Shown: piece by piece, positions 48,332-59,232 of the stretch | Layout of the letters: every line of letters begins with the position of its first letter | Position numbering within the stretch: the stretch's first letter is position 1 | Origin: Hexactinellida sp. DTS-2022 | Taxonomy: Eukaryota; Porifera; Hexactinellida | Length of the DNA stretch: 64,000 bases | Reading direction: 5' to 3' | NCBI GenBank assembly: GCA_028753945.1 | Contig: JAPNXP010000005.1 | Span: forward strand, 3,720,001-3,784,000 | The notes under the pieces: model-generated | Database searches by the model: none | What the model saw: the letters and a program-made list of their open reading frames with translations, nothing else | What the model was told of the DNA's origin: nothing | Translations under genes and position numbers: made by a program

Positions 48332-50981
48332 CTATTTTGTTAAACGCGATGCATCTTCAGATTGAATTTTATCTAAGCAATTGTTATATAATGTATCAAA
48401 ATGTCTGCCAAATGGAGATTGTTTTCGATAAGTCAGACCATTTTCCATAAATTTTGATTCTTTATCTATTTGTTCTTGCTGAAAATCATTTATCTCCATT
48501 TCTCCTTTAACTAATACTTCCAAATCTAGCAAACTACGATTAACGGTAGAAGACATGAATTCACTGCTCAATAAATAACATAACGATGTGAATACAAGGT
48601 TTATTTCGAGAATTCTGCTACTCTTCAAAATTGTGCCAATTGCATGTAATATTAATTGTTTCAAGTGTTTTTTTATTTTATAATTTTTCTCCAATTTATA
48701 ACTTAACCCATGCATAATATGTGCAGAGCAGAGATGGAGAACAGTTGGATAATTTAGTTTTGTTGAATTGAGATTAACGAATCCCCAGCAATGATCCAAA
48801 TAACTAACTATGTTAATTCTATTAAATGCTAAGCAGACACTATGCATCATCACCCAGGCTGACCCAGCTATAATCCATTTCAATTTGGGAAACATATAAC
48901 TCTCTATTTAAAACTAATTTACTAGTTAAAACCCATTTGTTTAAAAAGTGAGTAATTTCTGCAGTGCCATGATCACTGCTTATCATTTCAGCAACAGGCA
49001 TTGGACTAATGAAAACATCTGGATGCTGTAAAGTGAGTGCATAGTAATAAATCTTATTAGTACAAGTAGAGGGCTTACTAATGAGCGAACCGGTTGCATC
49101 CAAATTCAATACGATGTTAGATTTCTTGAACATTTTAAATAATTCTATCTGCTTTTTTGAATAAAGATGTATAATAAATGGCTGCTGGGCTACATATTGA
49201 ATATACCCGAAAACAGGGCCTTCCGCTAATAGCGAACGGAAATATTGTTGAGTTGCTAAGATATCTTCCATATAATCATTAGAAAATCTACATTTGGATT
49301 TAAACTCTGATTTAACTCGTCGTAAACATGCTTGAGATTGTATATTAGTAAAATTTCCATGAGGCAACCCTTTATTGTTAGTGCTATTGAACTGTTTATA
49401 AAATATGGTATTAATAGGACTTTGAACTAAAACGTTCCCCATTTTTTCCCTTTCAATGCCTGATAGATTGCGAGAATGGGTAGTACTACCGTCAAAGTGT
49501 TCTAGTGAAAAAGTTCCTTCGCACTTAAATTGTACAGCAACCGTGTCTATTTCTTTTGGGTCAATCTTTTTCTCAATGGAAAAATGAAAAGATAAACAGT
49601 TCGTAAATTTGCAAACTGCCCATCCTTGAAAATATGGGGAATGTGATTTTCGGCTATTGTCTTTCTTTATCCAATAATTTTTAAATTTCAGGACACATTT
49701 CGGATTTAACTCAGACAACTTCTTTGCGAATAAATTGGTCCAATTTCTATTTAACCTTAGACTACCAGCTGAATCTGGAGAACTCACATTGTGCCATTCA
49801 TCTAATTCCAGATAAAACTCACCATATTCCAGATCACAATTAGGGAGCACATCAGTTTCAGAGGAGCATTCATCAATGGCTTTGTCATATGATTTATCAT
49901 CAATTGCGTATTTAGATAGTGCTAGTAATTGATCAACAGCATCAGCTGATGAATCTCTTGTAAAATTTTGAAATTTACATACATAATTTGTATATAGTAT
50001 TTTCAAATCTCTTAGTCCTTTATTTGATTCGCTTTTCAATTTATGGAACCAATTAACAAAATTCGTGAGTATGTCACTACTCAAAAGAATATAGTTCTGA
50101 TCGAAAAGATTTTCAATTAGTCTAATACTGTGATAATCAGAATCCTGCAATGTGGACACAATCCACAAAATCAGCAATGGATACTCCCAATTATTTTCTC
50201 ATTGACCTTTGATATTAATGTAGATCCAAATTTCTCACATTCGTCAATGTGACTTAATTTTACAAATTGTAAAAAACCAGGAATAACTCGAGCTGCATTA
50301 CAATCAAAATATTTGCAGCCATCGAGCCATAATTTTGATTCCCAATTAAGGAAAGTATGAAATAACCTTTTCCCCATACAATCTTCTGATTCTAGAACAT
50401 TGGATTTAAATTCTTCTATTAGATTATTGTATATGGTGAATTCAGATGCTGCGGAGGAGCAAACGATTAGCAAGTTAGTATCATTTAAATCAAGCTCAAT
50501 TGACTCCCAAATTAACTCACGTGCGGATAGTTCACCAGTGATGTCCTTCCCTATCATTTTTTCACAAATTGATCTGATCACAACTGAGGTGACGAGGGAA
50601 GTTCTGATCTCATTTGATAGTAAATTCAAATTCAAACTTATACAAAATGTTGTTTCTGCATTGACTGAATAAGTTTGCTCCACAATAGTTTGAATGCCGT
50701 ATGAGTTTTTAAACCATTTAAAATACAATTTAAGTCTCAACGAAGGTCTGTTACGACCGTATAATTCTTTTGAAAGCTTGCCCCAAACAGAATTCGGAAG
50801 TGTATGACTATTAGAGAGGTCTTTTTTCAATAAAGGGAATGATTTCGACCTGTTTGTTATTATGTCTACGAATTGTTGTAGATCATGAGGTAATTCTAAA
50901 GAAATAATACAGAATAGGATTTATTGCTTCTATTTACACAATAATTATATTTATATGGAACTTACCTTGGAACGATTCCAT
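48332..50981 (-). pseudogene. Putative DDE transposase of the OTU-bearing element
   Basis: A 16-nt first exon (50966-50981, ATGGAATCGTTCCAAG, donor GTAAGT) joins an exon starting at 50895. The catalytic region reads NIVLNLDATGSL (first Asp), PVAEMISSDH, IEMDYSW (second Asp), then HSVCLAFN and LCSAHIMH, a C..H motif as in Mutator-type transposases. A frameshift lies in an AAAA run at about 50200 and another at about 48850-48880, so it is broken as read. The N-terminal ~400 residues are not recognised. The superfamily call is moderate. Confidence 0.65.
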
Positions 50982-51390
50982 ATAGAACTAAGTAAAAGTT
51001 GCCTGAAGCAGTGGTGATTGTTGAGTGATGATAGGTATGGTATGAATGAATATAAATTTCGGAAATATGATAGTTAGTATTATTTCTTTGTATTAATAGT
51101 TTTTAAAATGATCTTGTTTACAATTCGTCACTACATTGGTTAATTACATTGCAATGTTTTCCAAAATAACAAGTCCCATTTATGTAGAGCCCTTACGACT
51201 TGCAATGTATTTGTACACAAAGGTAACCAGTTACTACTCTTTCTAATGATACCAAATTTGAATCAATCGGATGACAGGAAGCGGATCAAATAGAGATTTA
51301 AAGTGTCTCGAAAAATAATTTGTAAAAATTTTTTTTTAAAAAGGAAATTTTTGAAATTTTTAAATTAATTTTCATATGTAATGAAACCTA

Positions 51391-51500
51391 TTTCGCTAGT
51401 CTTTCTAATGATACCAAATTTGAATCAATCGGATGACAGGAAGCGGATCAAATAGAGATTTAAAGTGTGCTCGGTTGAATACTAAGCCAACTTCACACTC
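51391..51500 (-). repeat. Right TIR of the OTU-bearing transposon
   Basis: 110 bp, complement of 46298-46407. A subterminal direct copy of the inner part lies at about 51235-51308, mirroring the left end. Confidence 0.92.
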
Positions 51501-53141
51501 GTAAGTCCGATGAGTTGACTGGAATTCCAAGTTTCAAGCCAATCACTAATTGCTCGAAGAAAATCTATTTTATCATTCGATACGAGAGCGTTTCCTATTC
51601 GCGTTGGGTGGAAGCGTTCCTTAGCATTAACTACTAACCACTAGGCATGGATAAGTTCGAGGAAGGCGATAGTGGTATACTCTTCGGGTAAATAACTACG
51701 AATCGCAGAAGTGGTAATTGGTTCAAATACTGCAAGAGCAAGTGGCACGGATTGCTTATTGTTTCCAGGATGGAGAACAGAATAAGATAACTTTGGCGCT
51801 TTCTTTAGATTAGCATTCAAGGTTAAATCATGGGTGTGTACTTGGTGAAGATGAGACCAAATAACGAAGCCTGGAGGAATGTTGAAAACTGTATCTTGTA
51901 GATTAAAGATAAATTGTGGAACCTGGAAAAATCGGGAAGATATAAGATTATTTCGAATATTCTTAACTAAGTGTACTGTATCGAACATCAAGAAAATATG
52001 CTGAGCAGAATTAGAAGGGTTCTTGATGCAATATTCTCTATTATCAAGAGGGAAATTCTTTAATAAAACTCTATATGCTTTCACGTTAGTTGAATGGTTG
52101 TCTGCAATTACTCCTCGAATGTGAAATTTTCCTTCTTTTAGGATTGAAATACAGTTCAAGATTCCATTGTAAACATCAAGGAAAGTAAGCTTAACAATAG
52201 GTATTGCTTTTATAACATAAGGAATAGTTTTCTTCAACGAAACGACCATGAAGCACAATATACTCTTGAACATGTTTAGACCACCGTCACAACCTATTAC
52301 ACTTTTTCCATCGAATTGGACTTGAGTTTGGAGGTACATCTCATCTAGTAGGATAACAACGTCATTTCCAATTAGCGATTTATTTCTAAATGTACAGAGA
52401 GCTTTACTGCTATCGACTGTGTGTGAGTTGTGCATTTTGAGTAAACTTTCACTAGGCAAAGGTATAAATTTGTTGAGAAGTTTGTAAGCAGCATTAGAAG
52501 TATACCGGAGCAGTAAAGAAAATCTTAAATCTACTGAAGGATAGTGACGCCCACGGGGATGATAAAAACGCAACTTTATCAACTCTTTGATTACTTCGAT
52601 ATGGTAGTTGTGTGACGCATTTCTACAGTAGTTTGGGAGGTTAGTGAGCATGTCTAAGGAAGTCAATTTGCATCCGGCTGCTGTGGATATGTAGTCAGGA
52701 AGGGGAACAGGAGATGATTCAAAACTGAGTATAAAGTGCAAATCATTTGTTACATGTACACACTCTTGAATCACAGCTATTCCTGAGTCTATCTTGACTC
52801 GATGTGCAGTAACTCAAAATTCTGAAACATCAACATGAAGTTTCGGTATTCATCTGCTACTTTCATATAGGAGACAACACTTTCCTTGGTAATTACTGTA
52901 TATTTATCCATAAAGAGAGACAGCTCATCTTTTTGAAAAACACGTGGTTTGGGAGACTTTCGCACTCTGATGGGAATAACTGATTGGCTTTTAGAAATAG
53001 ACGAAGGATGTATAGTTGGAATAGGGTTGAGAGAATAATTAAGTCGAACTCTTTCTTTACCAAGAGAAAGGCAAGTACTTTCGAAGTGATCGATACAAAT
53101 CCTTGAGCTATCAGTTATGACGAAATCCTTAAGCCCACCAT
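51501..53141 (-). pseudogene. P-type transposase, THAP end and catalytic body
   Basis: Starts with the second half of the THAP finger (SRICIDHF: Cys and His of the C2CH set), a basic linker and a helical region. Then the RNase-H-like body: VVILLDEMYLQTQ (first Asp), GVIADNHSTN (second Asp) and LMFDTVHLVKNIRNNL, all typical of P/THAP9 transposases. A frameshift lies at about 52800, and a TAG at 51641-51643 follows ELIHA before the frame continues to the OTU element's insertion point. Confidence 0.88.
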
Positions 53142-53547
53142 ACACGATGCAACAAAGTTGCATGCAACTTGGTTGCATCGTGTATGTTAAATTTTCCGTG
53201 CAACAAAGTTGCATACAACATTGTTGCATCGTGTATGTTGAAATGTTGCACGAAACAAAGTTGCACCGTGTATGTTGATTGTTGCAAGCAATATTGTTGC
53301 ATGCAACATGTTGCACGAAAATATGGAACTTCAATCCATGTTTTCAGATTATTTTCGTTGCATTCTTTCATTTTTTCACCTTCTCAAAACAATTGAAGTA
53401 TTAACATGTTCATGACTTTCTAGCATATTTAATTATTGCTTACTGCCTCAGTACTCACCCACCTATTATGCGGTCAGAAATGTATATATAATCATTTTAA
53501 GCTCGGGTTAAAGATTACTGATCGTATAGCAGCATATTATTTTCCTA

Positions 53548-55314
53548 ATGTCAAAAACTTGCAACTGGAGTGATGAAAAACTTGAGACCCTTGTGGACAT
53601 GTTTCAAGAGAGGACATATCTTTATAATGTCAAACACAAAGAGTATTTCAATAGAGATAAACGAAATAAGGCTCACAGTGATATAGCGAAAGAAATTGGA
53701 ACTACTGGTTTGTTATAGTGATAATAGTTAAGATGTATTTGCATCTTTATATTTTCAATTTTTGTAGAATAGAAATTAAGAACAAACTACGCGGATTAAG
53801 AACACAGTATACGCGGGAGAAACAGAAAATAGGAAAACCGAGGACAGGGACAGGAGCTGACGAAATTGTTGTGTCAAAATGGAACTTATATCCTCGCCTC
53901 CAATTTCTTGAAGAGCATATTCTTCCCAAAACTTCTAGTACTTCTATATCTAATTTGAATATACTACAGGTAATCCATTTACAAATCGTAGGCAATTGTA
54001 AACTAGTCTATGAAACACTAAACTAACCATTACTCAATAATACTACTTCACTTGAATAAATCAAATAATAGTCCATTGCCAAGATACTTCCCCTTCTTTG
54101 GAGGATATATATGTACACAACCTGTCTCTAATATTCTTTGCAGTTTTCGAATACATATTCCCTCCCTGTATGTTTAACGGTGCTAAACCTGATGCATTTT
54201 GTTCCTGGTGCCAGCTTCCTTGTTCTAATGCATGAGTTAACAGATTTTCTGTATCGACACATCCAGGTGGCATATATATGGTACATGATTCTTTTTTTGA
54301 CCTCAAAAAATTGTGCAATGCACAGCAGGCAAAAGTTATGACCTCTACCTTCTCTGGATTTAGATTAATCGGAGCCATAAAAATTCTGAAACGATTTGGT
54401 AGAATACCGAAAACATTTTCAACAACTCTCCGAGCTCGACTTAGTCTATAGTAAATATTCTCCTTTCTGGAGTCAACCCTCTTTGTCTATAAGGCTTAAG
54501 AATGTATTCTTTTAGAGGAAATGCCTCATCAGCTACAAGTGCATATGGGATACTCAATTGTGTACCAGGTAGAAATTCCGCTCTGGGAATATTTAAATTG
54601 TTCTCCTCCAGTGCTTGATAAAGGGTATAATATTTGAAAACACCGCCATCTGATATTATTCCATTACATCCGATATCTACGTAGAGGAAATTGTAGTCAG
54701 CATCAACAATGGCTAATAATACAATGCTGAATCTTTGTTTATAGTTGAAATAATAAGAACCGCTGTTTAGCGGTGGTTTAATCAAAATATGCTTTCCATC
54801 CATTGCGCCGAGATAGTTGTAAAAATTCCACTTATTTTTAAAACTTTCCGCGATTTTTTCCACTCATCTTCTGTTGTAGGTACCTATTTAAAGACAAATT
54901 ATATTATCAAAGGTATTACAAATTTTTCATATAGAATAACAATTTGGATGAAAATAGTGATATTGATGATGATGTTTTTGACGAATCTATATCCATGATC
55001 TCGAATACTAGTAGTATCCTTACAAAACGCCTTCCCATAACAAAACAAGTATCCAAAAAGAGATCTATTCAAGAGGATGAAATATTTAAAAAGGCAATTG
55101 TTTGTTTGGAAAAAGTAATTATTCCAACACACAACATTCAAAATATTCCAGTCAGCAAAGTCAAATTTCGCAACCTCACTCTCAAGAGGATTTTCAATAC
55201 AATTATCAATTCTCTGCACCATCTAATCGAGAATTTTACACAAATTCGACTCAATATTACCAATATTCACCCGATGGATCTCCTAATAATAACTATTCAA
55301 ATAAGGAATCCTAG
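53548..55314 (+). pseudogene. MADF-domain protein of the PIF/Harbinger element
   Basis: Exons 53548-53707, 53773-53969 and 54935-55314. Exons 1-2 give a MADF/Myb-like domain: WSDEKLETLVDMFQE, HSDIAKEIGTT joined to EIKNKLRGLRTQYTREKQ, and KWNLYPRLQFL. Donors are G|GTTTGT and CAG|GTAATC; acceptors GAATAG and CATATAG. Exon 3 is acidic then Gln/Asn/Ser-rich and needs a 1-nt shift at about 55112-55117 (an aaaaag run). In PIF/Harbinger the partner binds TIR DNA and helps the transposase enter the nucleus. Exon 2's acceptor was chosen because the earlier AG gives a stop. Confidence 0.75.
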
Positions 55315-56028
55315 CACTGTACTTACTATACTGTAGACTAAAGTACTTATAGATTTACTAGAGTCAATATGTTTGTTATATCTATTGAACTGTATTTGTT
55401 AAAATATAGAACATACTACAATAGGCAATATACAGTAGATATGATATAGTGACAATTTGTCTGAAAAAGCTGTATCCTCGACATTATCACTGTAGTTAAT
55501 ATTTATTTATTTTAGTATTATATTAAATCATATACGTACCTTCAAATATTGTTCTTTCAAGACATCTCCAATTGCAGAACACGTATCTGGGATGATCTTA
55601 CCCAAAGTCTGGGCTGGTACGCGATACAAAAATTTTAGACTCTCATAGGTTTCACCTAGAGTATAAACAATTATTCAAATAAATGAACACATTATAAATT
55701 TTATAGAATGAAAGAACAACGTACCTGTTGCCAAGAAACGTAAAGTGATTGCTAGTATCTCACCAGGACTGATGGCTTCTCTCATCACTGTATCTTGGCG
55801 TTTTACTTTTGGCCCCACCATGTTTATTAATGTTTCAAAGGAGGTAGAATCCATCCGAACAAAATTTCTATACTCTGAAACGTCGAGACAAGAGAGCTCT
55901 TTCATCAATTGATGATATGCGCCATGAATACTGCGTTTCTTTATCCAATTTTTGACCCATATCTTACGACGGCGCTTGCTAGCAATCCGAGATTGCATTC
56001 GATGGAAAGTAGAAAGTGCAATGGCCAT
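54061..56028 (-). pseudogene. PIF/Harbinger DDE transposase, frameshifted
   Basis: Exon 1 56028-55725 (ATG; RRRKIWVKNW, EYRNFVRMD), exon 2 55655-55540 (YESLKFLYRVPAQTLG), exon 3 from 54883. Catalytic motifs: GAMDGKHILI (D), IISDGGVFK (D) and RRVVENVFG (E), the DDE set of HARBI1-like nucleases. Splice phases agree (ATG|GE, then phase 0). Two 1-nt losses break exon 3: an A-run at about 54852-54857 and a site at about 54455. It would cut and paste the element with the MADF partner. Confidence 0.88.
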
Positions 56029-56032
56029 TATG

Positions 56033-56466
56033 CAGAGTTGCCGTGGGTATGGGAATCCCCATGGGGATCCCCATACCCATGGGAATGGGATGGGAATGGG
56101 AATCAGATTTTCTCCTGTGGGGATCCCCATGGGGATCCCCATAGGAATCCTGTGGGAATCCCCATAGGAATCTTGTGGGAATCCCCATGGGATATTCGAA
56201 TATGGTTTCATTAGGTCATCCTTAATTAATATAGGCATTACTATTGATACTAATCTCCTCTAGTAATTAAATTCGTTCTTATGTATATATTATACTCCCC
56301 TATTCAGTTTGAATAACCCATGAGGATTCCTTATGGGGATTTCCATGGGGATCCCCATGGGGATTCCCACAGGATTCCTATGGGGATTCCCATGGGGATT
56401 CCCACAGGATTCCTATGGGAATGGGATGGGAATGGGAACGGAAATTCCATTCCCACGGCAACCCTG
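56033..56466. mobile_element. 434-bp hAT-type MITE next to the transposase start codon
   Basis: Ends CAGAGTTGCCGTGGG.../...CCACGGCAACCCTG with exact 8-bp duplications ccattatg (56025-56032 and 56467-56474). The interior has many 'ggggatccccatggg' palindromic motifs. Its left edge is 5 bp from the PIF/Harbinger transposase ATG (56026-56028), and the duplication includes that ATG. The Gly/Pro/Met-rich peptides predicted here are not real. Confidence 0.93.
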
Positions 56467-56703
56467 CCATTATGGCAACAAATCGTTTGTTTACCATAAT
56501 AAATAAGTTTGAAATTAGTTTATATTAGATTTGAATCATTTTATACAAAAATAAACATTATATAGACATGGTCAGGATAATACAAAATAATATAGTTTCA
56601 TGCAACAATGTTGCACGAAAATAAATGTTGCATGCAACATTGTTGCACCGTGTATGTTAACTCGTTGCATGCAACTTTGTTGCGTGAAACAGTTGCATCG
56701 TGT

Positions 56704-56848
56704 TTGGACCAGTATGGTGGGCTTTACGGTTGACAAACTCAACCCACTTCGTACGTAGGGTATCTTTTTCTGGGAATTGAAATAAGGCTCTTCGAGGTCC
56801 TGAGGAGTATCCAGTCTTGCAACCAACAACTGCACATTTAAAACCCAT
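56704..56848 (-). pseudogene. P-type transposase, N-terminal half of the THAP finger
   Basis: ATG at 56848, then CAVVGCKTGY (first two Cys of the C2CH finger), RALFQFPEKD and LRTKWVEFVNR, the typical THAP helix segment. The frame is cut at 56703 by the PIF/Harbinger end; the other half (SRICIDHF) lies beyond it at about 53100. THAP fingers bind the element's own ends. Confidence 0.88.
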
Positions 56849-57395
56849 AATGCAGGCGGTTGATTAGTTTAGCCATAGCATTCTATACATAAGGCAATGG
56901 TGCTGATTGATGGACTTGGACCAGGGATTGGTTAGGTCAGTTACTTTGGTTTTACATCTAAATCCCAATACAGCTCTAAATTAATGTAGACTATCAATGT
57001 GAAGGGAAATAATTGATAATCCACCACCCTTATAAGAAAATTACGAATTGTAAGGATATATTTTTATTTGATGTATTTTATATATATAAATATACGAATC
57101 ATAAAATAAAATAAGTATAAAAACAACAATCAAAGATAATACATAGTATGAAGGTAAATTAATAGAATAGTGGTCTGAGTTACTAGAAGAGCAGTTAGGC
57201 AGTAGTATCTATGACGACAGGGGGAGGGAATGTGATTACGATGTGTCCAGAATGAGCGGCTTGATTGTAGGTGTTAGTGGAGCTCCTCGTGACCTCGTCT
57301 AATTGATAGTAATGTAGAGAATACAGTCAAATGATGGTAGTAGATGCGCACTGGTATATCGGCATGTCAGGAAGCTATCTATAAGATTAGAAGTA
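56849..57395. other. Unassigned DNA between P-type and hAT remains
   Basis: AT-rich, with no recognised repeat or frame. It should include the P-type element's 5' end; no inverted match to the other side was found. Confidence 0.4.
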
Positions 57396-58960
57396 TTATG
57401 TACTGAATTTTTTAAGTTTGCTATTGTCTCGACCAATAACTATCGAATTAAAGTTTCTAACCTTCTTCGATAAAATACAATTAGCTACAGTAGTATAAAA
57501 AATTTCCCATTTTGGAATCATACAAACACACCATTGCCTCCATATTTCATTATACTTTTCTTCAACAATAATAAGTGGCAACTGAACCAAATTCCGACGG
57601 CAGGATCCCTCGTAAAATAGTTTACTTAAATGTGAATGGTTATCGATTTTCAAAAATATTTCATACATTATGATGAGAGATTGGTAGATAATTTCAGATG
57701 GATACTTAATAGTATAGATTGCACAGCGATAGTGAAACAACAGCAGACCCTTTTGTCCCAAAGCCGCAGGAAGCGCGCCGTCACCCGTCTCCAGCAATTT
57801 CTTGGACACCTCCGCAAAGTCGCACTCGATTGGTAGGAGAGCCACCGAATTTTCGTCATTGCCGTCCGTGATCAACTCCACCTCTCCACGTCCTCCTTGT
57901 TGTCTAGCTCGGTGTGCTCGCCACATTCCTCGTCCTCGTCCTCCTCACAGATCAACTCCATTTCATCACGACAGGCCTTAAGTATTCTATAGTCGTTGTC
58001 CGTCCCTATACGCACCAGTTTACTTCCCAACTTCCACTTAATTAATTATTGTCGATAACAAGACTTGGGCGTATTTCTTGGCGTTATGGCTACCGCGGAA
58101 GTAGTGGCAGTGCAGCGCCGCCTCCCTCCAACATCATATGGCATATGATGCATATCATGAGATGGGACAACGACTTAGTATGAAGACTAATCGTACCATA
58201 GGCCCCCACCTCATGGGGATATCATGTCTGTGATTTCGTCCCATTGCAGGGACTCATCAGGAGGGTAACCCTCGACCACTCTTGTTGCCCTCGCGCCAAC
58301 CTAGTTCCGTTACCAGTCGTACTGCCGGCTAGTGAATACCAAGACCCGTAGTCATGGTCAGCCCGTACTGCCACCTACCCAAGGCTCGCCAACCCTAGGT
58401 ACTCCCGAAAGTCATAGTGATGCTCAGTCACAACATGCCTATGAAACTCAACCTCCGAAGTGAACTCCACCCGTCGATGGTGAGTGTCACGAACCTGGAG
58501 CTGCTGATGAGTTTATCCAGTGCTTGAGTCAACTCGTTCACCCACCCAAAAATGCTCTTCCTCAGCTTGTAGCTCGACGGCACGGTGTAACGGTCTTTGA
58601 GGCTGTGGACGAGCAGGAAGGAGCTCCTCTCGACCACACACAGCGGCATCTCACCATCGACATCCAATCGACGAGCAGTTCGTCGATGGCGGCCACTGTC
58701 GGGAGAGGTAGCGGGGCCTTGCTTTCGCGTTGCGCCTTGATGACTTGCTTGACGGTGGGCTGATTCAGCAACGCCTTGGCCGTAAATTTAACGTAGGCCC
58801 TGCTGCAGTCCGTCGGTTTCTTGGGCTGCAGATGACGGAGGAGATTCCCCCTCATCTTTGACGGCACCGACAGATGCTTCTGGCACACCTTGCACTTCAC
58901 TATCTGTCCATCCCCAGTCTCCTCGAAGAACTCTCCAAACCATTTGGGTCCACTCGACAT
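57396..58960 (-). pseudogene. BED-finger hAT transposase remnant
   Basis: ATG at 58960; a BED-type zinc finger (VKCKVCQKHL ... NLLRHLQ) in the first 50 residues. A frameshift at about 58660 leads to ERSSFLLVHSL, YTVPSSYKLR and the hAT motif LTIDGWSS. The conserved frame is lost at about 58430. After a GC-rich stretch without a good frame (58040-58425), another minus frame (57926-57396) includes HYRCAIYTI, perhaps the hAT 'RC.aHtl' segment; that part is weak. 57,700-58,960 is far richer in GC than its surroundings. Confidence 0.7.
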
Positions 58961-59232
58961 ACTACTTAGTAATACGCAGCTACGTAGCTACACATTAAAA
59001 TGGTGGCAAATAACAAATGATAAATTTAAAAAAAACTTTATACAGATGAAACTGAAAAGCATCAATGAACATTCAAGTGTAATATCTATATTATTAAATC
59101 TCGATTGTTGTGTGTGTGTTTGTGTGTGTTGTTTTGCCAGAAATAGCCCCCCTGCACATCCTTTAGTTATTTCGTTTTAGTTTAAGATAAGTATATACGT
59201 AAGGAATGTTTGTTTAATTAAAGCATATGTTA
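58961..59232. other. Unassigned DNA with a (tg)n run
   Basis: A short (tg)n tract at 59108-59130; otherwise AT-rich with nothing recognised. Confidence 0.4.

Larger units (their letters stand above)
46298..51500 (-). mobile_element. 5.2-kb Mutator-like DNA transposon with an OTU-protease-like gene
   Basis: Bounded by 110-bp inverted repeats that read as identical (46298-46407 and 51391-51500; ends GAGTGTGAAGTTGG). Flanks are gtaagtac (46290-46297) and gtaagtcc (51501-51508), an 8-bp duplication with one mismatch. It interrupts the P-type transposase gene cleanly within one codon stretch. Both genes inside are on the minus strand: a putative DDE transposase (48332-50981) and an OTU-like gene (47152-47829). 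Superfamily is inferred (Mutator/FB-NOF-like) from TSD length, long TIRs and motif layout. Confidence 0.85.
53142..56703. mobile_element. PIF/Harbinger element with two interleaved genes
   Basis: Inverted ends ACACGATGCAAC / GTTGCATCGTGT, each followed inward by several 'gttgcatgcaac'-type palindromes. Inside are a MADF gene (+) and a DDE transposase gene (-), the two-gene set of PIF/Harbinger elements. It splits the THAP finger of the P-type transposase. The expected 3-bp target duplication was not seen. A hAT MITE is inserted at 56033-56466. Confidence 0.87.
45996..56848 (-). mobile_element. P/THAP9-like DNA transposon, split by two other transposons
   Basis: Three minus-strand pieces of one transposase gene in order: N-terminal THAP finger (56704-56848), THAP end plus catalytic body (51501-53141) and C-terminal part (45996-46297). 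They are separated by a PIF/Harbinger element and by an OTU-bearing element. The element's own terminal repeats were not identified, so the outer limits are those of coding similarity. Confidence 0.85.

Noticed and set aside
48950-49100. Hammerhead-type ribozyme or retrozyme in the repeats
   Set aside because: No CTGATGA...GAAA core in a fitting layout was found in the AT-rich units or elsewhere.
55675-56238. Upstream extension of the Harbinger transposase through the Gly/Pro-rich region
   Set aside because: That part is the inserted hAT MITE (exact TSD); the gene starts at the ATG at 56028.
53130-56715. Target duplication 'gcccaccatac' flanking the Harbinger element
   Set aside because: The two copies are inverted, not direct, and at unequal distance from the TIRs; not a TSD.
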